A DNA stretch of 64,000 bases, from the NCBI GenBank assembly GCA_008694505.1, contig VZDJ01000623.1, forward strand, positions 6,510,529 through 6,574,528. Reading direction: 5' to 3'. The stretch is from Cyanoderma ruficeps. Taxonomy: Eukaryota > Chordata > Aves > Passeriformes > Timaliidae. The translations under genes were made by a program, and so were the position numbers. The notes under the pieces are model-generated. The model did no database searches, had not been told where the DNA came from, and was given only the letters and a program-made list of their open reading frames with translations. This document shows positions 27,911 to 40,019 of this stretch, in pieces; within the stretch, counting starts at the first letter, position 1, and each line of letters opens with the position of its first letter.

Positions 27911-28384
27911 GGGGCTGGCAGCGCCTCACTCACCCTGCGTGTCCGGGCGGGGAGGCAGCGCCTGCGGAGCCGAGCGGAGCGCAGCGAGCGGCGGTCGGGA
28001 CCAGCCGCGCTCCGGCCGCGTTGCCCCCCGGGACGCGGTCCCGGCCCGGCCCGGGCGCCGCTCCCCACCGCCCGCACCGCGCTGAGAGGGGCGCGGGGCT
28101 CGCCCAGGACGGGCAGACCTGAAAACCGGGAGAGAGGGAAACGAAATCTCATCCATGGCCAGAGGTGCTGCCGGCCGTTGTCAGGACGCGACCCTGTATT
28201 CTTAATTACCAGTGATAGAATAGATGTTAAATAATAGAAGTTGACGAGGAATACCCAAAAGTACGGGATAGTGTATTGCTGAACGGGAATGCCCTTGCTA
28301 AAGTTCAACAGCATGAACATGCTATTTCCAGACTGAAATACTTGTAATTTCATTAGATGTTCCCGCTGAAATCCGGGAGATGGA

Positions 28385-28403
28385 GGGGGGGGGCGGGGGG
28401 GGG
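28385..28403 (+). repeat. G9-C-G9 homopolymer run
   Basis: Two runs of nine G separated by one C, just beyond the CpG island. It can form a G-quadruplex in DNA or in the intron 1 RNA. The run length is prone to sequencing error. Confidence 0.85.
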
Positions 28404-31400
28404 CAAGGAACAAACAATAAGTAATCAAGTGCTGGATGCTCTTTAGCTGAATTTCTTTCCTGAAGTGTCCCCCCTGGACCGGTTATCTGAAGAGCCAACC
28501 CTGTGCTTTCTATTGGCCCTCTGGGAAGACGTTTAAGGGAAAAAAGTTTGTAAAGGTTTCTACAAACCTTTCCTTCCTTCCGGCAACATTGTTAGGGTCA
28601 GACCTTTGCACAGACAGAAACGAAGGACAGGCACAATTCAGGGAAAGAATCTGCCAGGAGCAAGCAAAGCAAGGGCAGAGAACTGTGGCAGCTGGGCTCT
28701 GGGGCAATATCTGAGGGCATCAGGCAGATTAGGGCAAGGAACACTGATGGCTTCTAATATGTAAATATGTTTTCTAGTTAAAAAATTTATATTTTGAAAT
28801 GGGATTTCAAAGTGGAATATTTTGTGATCTGAGTGGGCAAGTCAGAAGCAGACTGGCAGCATCACGTGCAGTAAAACCTGTTGTTTTCCCCCTGCAAGCA
28901 AGAGTGTGGTTCTGTAGGATGCTGAACAATCTCATTACAGCTTCTGTGCTCATTGTGCTCACTGAGGATAATGTTTTCACAGACATTCTTTAGCAGGTGA
29001 CACAGAGACACAGATACTATCATACTATACTTTTCTGAACTCCTTTTCCATGGACCTTGGAATTTCCATTTTCCCATGCAGCTTCTCTGAAAAGTGGTGA
29101 CTAGAACTGGTTAGGAATTTTCTGAGGAAATATTTTGGGTTTCTTTTACTGGAAAATGCTGATGCATCAAAACTTTTCACAAAAATAGAAAAGAGAAACT
29201 TTCTTTGGTTTGTTTCCCTCAAATCAAATTACAGTGAAATATGCTGCAGGAGACATTGGCAATAGCTTGTGGTAACCTGCTGTTGGGAAACCTTCACCTG
29301 TAACAGAAGCTCATCAGCTGTTGGAATAGTTAGAAAAAAAAAAGCAAACACACTGCAGACACACGCACACTTTATCCCATGGGCCAAAGGTACACAGATA
29401 GTCTACAGCCAAGCTAATAAAAGCTAGGTCATGATTTGCTCTCCTGGTAAGTCAGGGTTCTTAAGTGAGAGAAAGTCCTTGTTGTCCCTGACTGTAGGCT
29501 CGTAGTGCTGGTCTGTAGTTTGCCAACTTCAATGAATGTTGGATCTATCTAATATTTTGAGAGGGAGACTGAGAGACACCTTCTGGACTGCTGCATCAGT
29601 AGGGGATGATGAATAGAGTTGTGCCTTATCCAATGGGGTCTCCAGTTTAGGAGTGAATGATTCACCTTGATGAGGAGAAAAATTGGATTTCCAAAACTTA
29701 AAGAGTTTTTTAGGGTAGGACTTGTTTTCCTACCAGCTCTCATGGTGACAGTTTCTTGACAACCCTGCCTTTCTTGATTTTCCTCCCCCACCTTCCTTAA
29801 TATTAATTAATCCTGTTGTTTACCTTATTGGCAAGACTCTTATTACATGCTGCCATTTTGCTTACCTTGTTTTTAAAAATACATCTTCAACAAAGTGTTT
29901 GTGTATTTACACTGTAGGCAAGGGAAAGTTGTGCTACTTCTTTTTGAAAATACAAATTTCTAGATCATTTCTGAAAATGATTGCTTTGTAAACATACATG
30001 TTGTCGTTGTTTGCGATGTTGGATTCTTTTTACTGGGATGTTTTTAAGAAAGATTAGGATTTGCATACATAAGATTATTTTCTGATATGAAAAACAACCT
30101 AAATGATGAAAAGTGAATTAAAACACAAGAAGCCTTCTGCTAATGCACGTCCATACTTCTAGTGCTATTGTGTCAAATCTGATTTCAAATGTAAATAATG
30201 ATGAAAATAGTTTCTTCTGTAAATGCATATTCTGGGTTTGTAATCCCATGCCCTAGGTTCTGTGCAAAGACAATGTCTTTTGTAACAGAAGTTGCTGACT
30301 AATACAGTTGGGTTATATTAAGGGATAAAGAAAAAGGAGAGTGAAGAAAACACAAGAAATTTAAATGTCAGCAAGCTATCACTTTCTGAGTTTCTTTTTA
30401 ATATATAAAAGATAAGACAGTGATTGATGAAAGATAAATGTGCATGGTTCCTATAGACTACTTGTCTAGTCATTATCAATATCTTCTAAGTCTCTGTTAC
30501 TTGCACAAAGAAATTAATCTGTAGCTAATAACTTTATCAAGGAGTTTTCATACTTTTTCAAATATTCTTATTATTCAGTATTCTTGGGCAGTATCTCTTT
30601 AACAATGTCTAGTGGAACTAAAAATGACTCTTTAATCAAAGCAACAGGTAGATTGGCATGTTGCAAAAGAGTGAATGTTAATGATTTATTCAAATTAAAG
30701 ATACATTTTTCTGTGAGAGGACTGTCAGCCAAGTGTGTTTATTTAAATTTATTTAAAGCAAATTCCATAGTTTGGATGATCTGAAGAAGTTGCTAATGAA
30801 GATGTGGGAGTTGCTCTTAGTTCCTATATATAATTATCACTTTAAGAAAAATAAAATCAAATCCCATTGCCATAATCGATTTTTGAATGTTGCGTATTCC
30901 TGTGGTCTGCATAGCTAAGTATATTTTTAAAAATTAATGTGATTTATACTTTCCCATCCCAGCTGTAGATAATCATTATACTATATACTGTCAACAAAGT
31001 GAAATGATACTGTGCCAGTTGGAAGAGTGTATTCCTTCTGTTTAATGGAATCCTTTTGGTGCTCAGTGCCAGGGGCTGCTTGTTTTGCTCTCACATGTAA
31101 TACAGCACTTACCCTGCTTAACAGATTTTCTGTTTCTACTAATGCCATTTTCATAAGCAACATAGCAGGAGAATATAGAGTTGAAAGACATGAGATTAAA
31201 ATGTTGCATAAAACTCTGGAAAATTGACCACTGAAGTCAAGGAAAGGAAAGCCTCTTATTGGAGGAGCTCATCTGTCATTATTGTAATACTTCAACTGAG
31301 GCCAGAGTTGGAAGGGAAACGTGCAGTCTCCCTCAGAGAGGAGAATATCTCCCTTTTGGATCTTTATGCTGAACATTAGTTTGCCACTTAAGCATTTCAA

Positions 31401-31586
31401 ACTTTTCCAAGGAGGTTTGAAACCAGGATAACCGGGCCTCTTTTTGAGTAAAAGCGTGATGTGGAAGAAAAAAAAGCATTGCCCTGAATGTTTTACAATT
31501 ACTTGTGCTGGATGAGTGTTGGAATTGCACTTTCTCCCCATCAGCATTGAGGTGGGGTGGAATGGCAGAGACTGGAAGGCAGCACA

Positions 31587-31629
31587 GAGGTGAGAAAGGA
31601 TTGATCATGGAGGTGAGAAAGGATTGATC
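31587..31629. repeat. 23-bp-period tandem duplication
   Basis: A 20-base segment at 31587-31606 is repeated exactly at 31610-31629. It is a small local duplication inside intron 1. Confidence 0.9.
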
Positions 31630-31769
31630 TCCATGCTTACTTAGGAAGCAAGGGTAGTAGGACAACTGCCATAATGCAAGCAAAATTTGAACCTTGCTGT
31701 GGGGAAAGTAAGGCAGTTAAAAAGAACTGAGAAGGAGGGGTGAGGACATGCTCACTGTTACCCCATCTT

Positions 31770-32340
31770 TTCCTGTAGGTTTTGTGGCAGTGTCCCAGAG
31801 GGATCTACAGCTGTTCCCAGATGTTGTTAGTACCTACACGCAGAGCAGCACCGTGGCAAAGCAGAGATGGGAATGTGCTCCAGATTAGTCAAATGTGTTG
31901 GCAAAATCTAGCTGTAGTTTTCAGTGGCTTGTGGGCCTCCACCCATGTGCTGTCTGATGAGCCCAGCCATGCCTGGCAGTGCTCGGTGCTGCTGGCCCAG
32001 CTGGGGACTGGCTGCTCCCTCTGTCCCCCCTCAGCTGCAGCTTTTCCTCTGACTCGCTGCCTTGGCCAACAGCACTAGTTTTATGTATACAACGTGCAGC
32101 AAGGCCCTCATCACTCCTCACAGGGGCTGTTTTGCTGCCCTCAGCTATCTGCCATTCTTTGTTTTGTCCAGTCCCTGCCCTGCCTACTTGTGTTTTTCTC
32201 CTTACCCCTTGCTGCATGCCCAGAATTCCAGCTGACTGGGACAGCATCACAATGGAAGGGCACAGCACACTGGGTGCTTTGAAGGAGACACCAAGTGCTT
32301 GCAAAGATTGTGGAACCCAATGGGAAATGGTGGGGATTTA
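31770..32340. other. GC-rich block in intron 1, origin unknown
   Basis: About 570 bases with clearly higher GC than the flanks and open frames of 120-127 codons on both strands. The frames overlap each other, match no family I recognise and lack a consistent codon pattern. An old retroelement fragment or a regulatory island are both possible. Confidence 0.35.
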
Positions 32341-34180
32341 GTACTTCTGCACAGTGCATAAGAAGACGAATCATACAGGGGAAAATCCTCTCAGTAATTT
32401 AGCCAGAGGTTAGATACAGTAAGTCAGAGTACAAACTGCAGCACATTTGTTTCTGCCAGTGAGTCCCAGCATCCTGCTGAGCAGATAACCTTTTCTTGGA
32501 AGGAAAAGAGCTGTCCATTTGCAGCTACCATCCAATTTTAGAATATATTATCAGTTTTTAGCATTATCCTTTGCTCCTTGAACTTTCATGCTGACTATAG
32601 GAGTGGGTTCCAAAGGCAGGACTTAGCATAAACATGAAGCTGGGTTCCCAGTTACATGGCAGTCTTTGCAGTTGCTTATAAGGGGGTGTGGGGGTGTGGT
32701 GTCAGTAGTAATGTAAAGCCAAAAAAAAGTATCTTTTTGCATTTCCTGAATCTGATCAACAGCCAGACTGAGAGCCAATGCAGAAATACGGAAATCATTA
32801 ACTATTATATATAGATATTGTATGGATAGTTATACATATTTCAAACTCCTTTCTAAAAATTGTGTGTTTTTTCCTCATGAAGCTCTTGTGCCAAGAAAAT
32901 AAATTTCAGAAGTTAAAATATTCACATCATCCTCCAGGTACTTCTGAAAAACTGTTTAGTTTTGACAAGCTAGAGATGCCTCCTTGGACAGCTGGTTTTA
33001 TTTTGGTGACTTTCCATCTACACAGCTGACTGCAGATTTTATGGGTATGGTTGGTAAACTTCTTTTACGCCAAATTATTGTCTTACATAAATAACCGCAT
33101 TAAACTTAATCTGGCACTTTAAGCCTATCCAATCTACAAAGTTGTTTTCTTGGGCACAACTCAGATTGTTCCAGTTTCTCATTATACTGGTCTGCCTTTC
33201 TTCCTTTTTTTTTTCTATTCCTCCCCAAATGAGAAGTCATTTGGAAAAGGTGTTCACTTCTTGTATTCTAGCCAGGAACTGGATATTTCTGATACTGAAA
33301 CAGGCAGAAGGAAAAGTCAAAGTAAATGAAAGTAAGTTAAAAGTGTTGAGCATTAATTCTTTTTGTCAGAGTGACTCTGACTTATGACTTAAGAGACAAA
33401 ACTGCTTTGAATGCATTTATTGAAAAAGTGCTTTCTAATTGTTCACACACATATCAATACTGGGATGACCCTGTTAATGATCTTAGTATCAACATTCATC
33501 TTTAACATCCTTTCTTGTATTTCTGTGACCACACTCTTAACTTCAGCATGTTGTATCCAAAACCATTTAGTAACATCTACTTTCACCATCTGGTGAAGAT
33601 TGGGATTGTTTGTTTTTTCTTTTTTTCTTGATGAACCAGTATATTTACGCCATCATACTGAGGCACACATCAGAATACAGTTTACCCTTGACGTTTCATA
33701 TCCTTTAAAAAGCACTGTCTTGGAAATACTTTATTGAATATAATTAAAACTATCCCTTCTATCATATTTTATAGACAAGTAAAACACCTCACTGTATTTG
33801 CATACTGGTGTCAATCCATATATGATGAGAACTGTTGCTTTTTTTCAAACCCCACTCACTGTTTTTTTGTTACACAAGTTATGCCAAATGCTCTTTTATG
33901 CATATAAACATATTTTGGTTTTAATTTTTGTATTAAATTGTCAATGTTTATACTGAGATAAGCATTCTGCTTTGATATATCTTACACTGTGATAATATAT
34001 TGTTTTGCAGATTTTTGCTTTAGCATTTTTTCGCATTTAGAAACCTATGAATATAAGTTACTATGCATGTTTTTTATCAAGTATGGTGTCCCCTGATAAA
34101 ATTTTAGATATGTTTATTGTGCTGGACTGTACTTTCCTAAATTTATTTCAGGTGTGTTTAAAGTCGGGTTGGGTATTTGT

Positions 34181-34182
<2 letters not shown>

Positions 34183-34214
<32 letters not shown>
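34183..34214 (-). repeat. T32 homopolymer (poly-A on the minus strand)
   Basis: Thirty-two consecutive T with an ambiguous base (N) shortly after at 34235. It may be the tail of a retroposed sequence read on the minus strand, but I recognise no element beside it. The exact length is unreliable. Confidence 0.85.
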
Positions 34215-34216
<2 letters not shown>

Positions 34217-36630
34217 CTCTTTCTGCCTGAAACANGTAGATTTCTGATTGCCCACCCACTGCACCCAAGTTTTAACTCACATGATATTTCTCTTTCTTTT
34301 TATTTTTTTCCCTAGCTCATTGGGAAAATCCAGTTTACATTAGCTTGCAGTGATGATTGTTTGCAAACTTAAATTAATACCTAATCTCATTTTAGCATTC
34401 TGACCTGGTTATCAGTTATAACACAAATAAGTCAATCTCTAATAAGTCCATCTGTTAAGTGCTCAAGGTCAAGTGACTTAATTTCACTACAAATATGATG
34501 CAAAATATTAAACAGAGATCTAATATGCCAGTTGATACTAAAGAAAGCACCTATGTCTGTTATATATTTCTGAAATAGTTGTGTCACTTTATATGACCAT
34601 TTTTCTTCACTGGAACATATTTTGAATCATCAGATTCTCTGTGCTTCCTGCACAGCATGTGGACAATTTCTTTCTTTTAAATATTTCTCCTCATGCCATA
34701 TTATTTTGTATTTCATTCTCCATTTGGAAGGACTGCAGTTGATTCCTGCAGTTCTCTGACAGCATCTGCTAGTCAAAGGAGTTCAGGTATCTTCATTTTC
34801 TTGATTTATTTTCCCAAAGATTTAGTTTATCTCTGACATCTGACAAACAAAGAACAGTGATGCTTTTACATGAGCGCTCATATACTTATAAAAACTGGCA
34901 GTTTTAAAGGATCCCCACACAGTTGGAAGTTTAGCTTAAAGCAAATAAATAGTAAAATGTTCAAGTTCTGCAAGTTTAAACAAACAGAAAAAGGAAATAA
35001 AACTCAGTCACAAAGCATCAAGTTTTCATTAATAATCTCAATTTAAACATAAACATTTAATTATTGTCTTCCCATTTGGAAAACCTGGTGTTCAGTTTTG
35101 ATGGTTTTGTTCTGTATAATAAAGTGGAATGCAAAATTAAAAAAGAAACAAAAGGAATAAGCTTTCTTACATTATCAGGAGATTTCAAGATACGTTCTTT
35201 AAGAAAGTACTAACTTTTACATAGAATAGAGTGAAATTTGGGAACCCTGGAAGCTGACATGCTGAGTACATCATAACTGGTATTTAATAAAAGATTTGTA
35301 AAGTCTGTAACAAGTCCATAGAAGAAGAGATTTTTCTAGGGGAGGCAGTCAATATGCTCCAGTTGTGCTGTGTAAGACCATAATTTTTCAGCCTAAAACG
35401 TACAAATTTATTAGAAAAAGCTGGAGTGGTGGAGAAAGGAGAAAGGGATTACTAATGAAGTAGATAAATTCAGGCAATCTCCTTGTAAAATTTTGCTGTA
35501 GATAGTGCAAGTAATGTTTTGATCTCATTATAATGAACAAAGGTGATCTTTGGGCCTATGAAACCCTGTGTGCTATTTTGATTACCACAACAATGGTACT
35601 GTATTTGCTGTATTCTGTTTTTTAATACTAAATAGATAATGCAAAACCAAATACTTTTTGTGATCAGACAAAGACCTGAGGGTGCAAAATCTCACTTCCT
35701 TAGGTGTTTGAACTCTAAATAACCTGAAACTGGATTTATCCTGAATTTCTGTGCTTTCATGTAGCTCAGTATCAGACCAGTTGTATTCTGCAAGGTGTAA
35801 GTTTTAATTTGACATATGGAACATAATCAGGCGGTTTCAGAACTGAGTGTTATGGTGGTTTGGGAGCCCAAAGCCTTTTTTTGGTGTGGGATATGAGGCC
35901 AGAAGGGAAAAAAAGAAGCTATTTTGCCATTGTTTTTCTATCAGCCCAGTGATCCAGTGACTACAGAATAACTGGAAAGAAAGAGAGATCAAAACAAACA
36001 CCTTTGCTGAGTCAAACCTGTTTCTCTTGTTAATCAAGAAAGTGTCTTTCTATGATATTGCATACTGTGGCCTTCATTGCTCACAGTTCTCTGTGTACCT
36101 CATTCTATTTTGTATAAATATAACTAAAATTAAAGGTAATCAGCTTCTAGAATGCAGGCACTGCAACTTGCTGGTGAGTTTTCTTACAAAAATGCTGCAG
36201 AATGTCAATTTTCTTTATCTCTGATTATTGAGATTATTTGACATGGACTGGAACTGCTCCAAGTATAGGTATGGTTAGAAACCTTTCCTCCAGGTGCCCT
36301 ATAGTTTGAGCAGTCTCAGTCAATGATTCTTGTCTGAGAAGATTGTACAGAAACCTCATTGAAAATTTAGTAAGGAAACTGAAAGATGAGTTCTTCTAGC
36401 TCCAAGATAAATGTCTTTCCCTGTGAGGCATATTTTTACTTAAGTAAATGTTTAAAGTCTCTTATGAAAATGGGGAACACCAGCAGGGAGACTGTGGAAA
36501 TCCCAGATGTGATTATGGAGCACTTGTCCGATGTCGCCCTGATTTTTAGCCTTCTGATGATCTTACTACATACCTTCTAGTAGAGTCTCTCACGAATGTA
36601 ACATAAAAGTGGATTGTTTTCATACCTCTC

Positions 36631-36805
36631 TGTGATGGACCGCTAAATTGACCACTGGGGTCAGAGAGGTGTTCCTCTCATCTACCAATCCTTAACCAAA
36701 TTCCAAATCCTATAAAAACCCCAAATCATAATAAACTGCCTTCCTCTTTGCCTCACTTCCACCTGCCTGGGCGTGTGTGGTTCTTCTGCATCGTAAATTG
36801 CGACA
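36631..36805 (+). mobile_element. Short solo-LTR-like element in HGF intron 1
   Basis: The segment starts TGTGATGG and can be ended at CGACA, which gives TG...CA ends about 175 bases apart. Inside are a TATAAAA box (about 36712) and, some 20 bases later, AATAAA (about 36730), followed by a C/T-rich stretch. This is the usual order of promoter and polyadenylation signals in an endogenous retrovirus LTR, with the same sense as HGF. The flanking five bases do not match, so no target-site duplication supports the borders. No internal retroviral genes are present. Confidence 0.45.
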
Positions 36806-38575
36806 ATCCAGTGCTGCATCCTACTAGAGCAGATGAGTCAGTTCCCATTTCCTTGGGCACTGGCTGAGTTCTTCTCTTTTCTGTTCAGCTTCATGCTAAG
36901 ACCCAGGAAAAGGCACCACCCTCACCTTTTTGAGAACTTTTTTAAAGTTGACTGGAGAAATATTTTTAGTTAGTGGTGGTTTCCACTGAAGAAAAAAGTG
37001 TTGGTTCACATTTGACTGGATTCCTTTGTGTTTGAATCAGCTGCTAATATTTCCAAATTTAAGTGGAATGTCAGACTTCCTTGGTAATGTGATATGAAAC
37101 TACATGAAATATCAGAGGACATGGCCTGCAAAATGAGCAGAAATCCTGATTAATTAAAGTTTAAAAATTTGAAACGAATGGCAATCACAAATTAGTTGCA
37201 TTGTTATAGCATACTGAACTTGAATGTGGAGCATGCCTAAGACACTATTTGTGTTAACATTTTATCAATAAAGGCACCTAATTTAACACAAAAAGAATAT
37301 TTTTGTATATTTTGTTGCTAGAATTGTTAAAGTAGTGCTTTGCATTATTCTGATGTTTCTAACAGTCACACCACAGATGCACTTGGCCCTTTGCCTCTTG
37401 GATTATAGGCAAGACATAGAATGTTGTTGTTTGAAAGCTAAACTAAATCAGGCTGTTATGAATTGCTAAATGCAAGATCAAACCCATAATCCTCTTTGGA
37501 CAACTGCTAGGAAAAGAAGGACAAAAAGAAAAAGCAGAACTCTGTACCATATTTCAGGCAGAACAGAATTTCTTGATTTTTTTAAATGATATTCTTGCAT
37601 GCTGGCTGGTGAGTTTAAGAAGCTGTTATCATTGGGAATTAAGATAATGACACTTATCAGTAGATGGGAAACAGTAGTATGAGGAGCTGAAAGAAAATAC
37701 TTTGATATTTCTCTACAAATTCTTACTACCACTTGACATAAAAGTCTTGGCCGAGACAACATAAAGCCAACAAGTATGTCTTGGAAGATAATAGATTGAG
37801 AAATACACCACAAAAGCTTTATAGGAGATTTGTTTTTCTGTGGTTTACTTAAGGGGCAAACACAATCCTTTTTGAAGCACTTTGGCTCTATCACAGGTAC
37901 AACAAAAAATAAAGCACCTTCAATGCAGGCACAACCATTTCCAGTAACAGGATGTGGATCCTCCAGATGAGAACATCATCATAACATTTCTCCAAGCAGT
38001 AATTTATTTCAGGTGCATGTGCACTGCACAAATAGAACATTGAAAATGCTTAAGAGAGATGACATGAGTCTGTAACACAACACCAAAATTACTAGCATTT
38101 GATTTTTTAATCAAAAGCTTCTTCATATAATAACAATTATATTTAAAGGTAAATAAATTCCTTTTTTTTCCTTTTTTTTTTGTGGTTGTTATTAAAATTG
38201 TGAGTTGTTAAATGCTGAGGAGTAGTATAGTTTATTTTCGTCAGTTCAAAAACAAAGAAAGGAGAATGGGGTGAAGATTATTTTATAGCAGTGTTACAGC
38301 AGAGATATTATGCTCCATTGTTTTTCTTCTTTTTTTTACAGCTGAAGCTTGAGATCTATTGTAAGTGTCTTTGTTATGTTTCTAGGTGTCTTAGGGATAA
38401 CTCACCACTGAGAGGTGTGATTTAGCTGAATCCAGTGAAAATGTGAACTCGGTGATGAGGGTGGGAGTTCTGCAAAGGGAACACCCCTAAGCCCCCTTTG
38501 GGTTTTCAGTGTGTGGAGCTGTCAGTAACTCCTCCGAAGCCTCAGCTATTGCAATTTACAGTTATGCTGAGCTTC

Positions 38576-38622
38576 TGCAGAGTGCACCAACCAAAACTTT
38601 ACTGGCCTAAGTGCACTCTGCA
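38576..38622. other. 11-bp perfect inverted repeat (hairpin)
   Basis: TGCAGAGTGCA at 38576-38586 is matched by its reverse complement at 38612-38622 with a 25-base loop. One such stem is expected by chance in a window of this size, so no function is claimed. Confidence 0.6.
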
Positions 38623-39853
38623 CGTGCATGAGGATCTGTTCAGAGCACTGGGCTGAGGTTTTATCTATTGGAAAACCTCTGGTGAAATTTAATAAATTGA
38701 ACCTGAGCATTTGTGTTCTATTATTGTTGCAGAGTCTGTAGAGAAAAATGAAAGGACAGCTGTGAATCCAGTTTCATGGAAATAAGTTATGGAAAATGCT
38801 ATTATCTACTTTGCAAACTAAGGAGGAATTTGTTCACCTAACCTTACGTGGATAAGCCATCTAATCCAAAAAGATCATCTGGGATCACTGAGTGAAATAG
38901 GAGAGATAGATCCACAGGGCAATTTATTCTCTCTATGTTACTCATCTGACATAATAGGGACAGTTACTCTCCAGATGTGCTCATCTGCCTTCACAGACAA
39001 TGGAGTAGCCTTCTCTGGCAGACTGGTTTTCATGGAATGCAAAGTAAAAATATAAATAAATATTGGGAAAATTCTGGAATTTTCTTGCGTATGTCAAAGA
39101 CCTTTGCTCTTGCACTTCAGCCAAACATCTCTAGCCAATCTTCCTCCCTCCATCTTACACCTCTTCCTCTGGGCCTTTCAATAGAGACATGGAAAAAAGA
39201 TAATTGTGTTCATTTTTGCAGGAATCTTTACAACACTGCAGACTGTTTCCATGCTATGGCCTCTGTTTGACCTTATAATCTTTTCTGTGAGCTAACAACT
39301 CTAGTTCAATCGCACTTACACTGGACACAACACTCACACTGAGACTTCACTGGAGCAGCGAGAGGACAAATTATTATTTTTTGTCACTTCCAGAATCCAC
39401 TTCTTTTCACAAATTGTGATGAATGTATTGTTTTAAGAACATGTTTTTGCATTCAGCAAGTGATACTCTTTCACTTGAGTTTTTCATGGAAATATTTACA
39501 AGGTCTCAGATAATTATTGGACATATTTTGGAGGTTCTGAAAAATTTTGCAAAGGGTGAGAAACTTTCCTTTTGCCTTTTTACAGCACTATGCAAGTCAT
39601 TATTTGTAGCTAGTTTTGCTATATAGCCTACTATTTTGGTTTTAAAAATGGTACTCACCATCTAAAATAATCTTTTCTTCTGCAATATATGCTTATACCT
39701 ATTTATGTGGGGTTCCTCTATGCTTTAGGTACTGGATACTATAATTCCTAGAAAATGTTATCCAAATCTAATGCCATTTTTCATCTCTGCATTCTTCTTA
39801 ACAATGTTTTTTTTTGTTGTTGTTGTTGTTTTTGTCTTTGCTTCCTTTTTTAG

Positions 39854-40019
39854 AGGGCAAAGGAAAAAAGAGAAATTCTCTTCATGACTTCAAAAAAACA
39901 GGAGAGTTGATGCTCATTAAAGTAAACAAAACACTGGAAGTAAAAACGAAGCTGTTAAATACCACAGAGCAATGTGCAAAGAGATGCAGCAGGAACAAGG
40001 GCCTTTCCTTCACTTGCAA
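39854..40019 (+). CDS. HGF: HGF exon 2: mature N-terminus and first part of the N (PAN/apple) domain
   Basis: The exon is 166 bp, equal to the mammalian exon as I recall it. It completes codon 26 and encodes residues 26-80 plus two bases of codon 81. The basic start of the mature chain (KGKKRNSLHDFKK) corresponds to human QRKRRNTIHEFKK. Cys66, Cys70 and Cys80 match the N-domain disulfide cysteines. Heparin-contacting basic residues equivalent to human K60, K62, R73, R76 and K78 are present as K56, K58, R69, R72 and K74. Human K58 and K63 are replaced by E54 and L59. Two NxT sequons (N50-K-T, N61-T-T) are absent from human HGF. The acceptor follows a long pyrimidine tract; the donor is CAA|GTAAGT, phase 2. 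Confidence 0.96.

Larger units (their letters stand above)
27540..28190. promoter_or_regulatory. HGF: CpG island over HGF exon 1
   Basis: About 650 bases dense in CpG dinucleotides. It begins at the likely transcription start, covers the 5'UTR and first coding exon and extends about 470 bases into intron 1. The surrounding tens of kilobases are AT-rich and CpG-poor. An island of this kind usually marks an unmethylated promoter. It leaves the reading frame of exon 1 open to 28234, which reflects base composition rather than coding. Confidence 0.85.
27717..39853 (+). other. HGF: HGF intron 1 (12.1 kb)
   Basis: This intron is bounded by GTCAGT and a long pyrimidine tract ending in TTTTTTAG, and is phase 1. 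It contains the tail of the CpG island with a 35-bp tandem repeat, a G-run at 28385, a GC-rich block at 31770-32340, a T32 run at 34183 and a short LTR-like element at 36631. The remainder is AT-rich DNA without recognisable genes. Open frames in it are short and not spliceable into HGF. Confidence 0.9.

Noticed and set aside
27569..28234. Long open frame through exon 1 with an upstream GTG and a 3' extension past the donor
   Set aside because: The upstream start is a GTG, an in-frame TGA sits at 27560-27562, and the frame past 27716 is GC-rich intron after a good donor that fits exon 2 in phase. The openness reflects low stop density in the CpG island.
31921..32341. Overlapping 120-127 codon frames on both strands in intron 1
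   Set aside because: Both lie in GC-rich DNA where stops are rare; neither resembles a protein family, so only the composition is reported.
39814..39853. Leucine-rich open stretch just before exon 2 that looks like a second signal peptide
   Set aside because: It is the translated polypyrimidine/TTG tract of the intron 1 acceptor and lacks an ATG.
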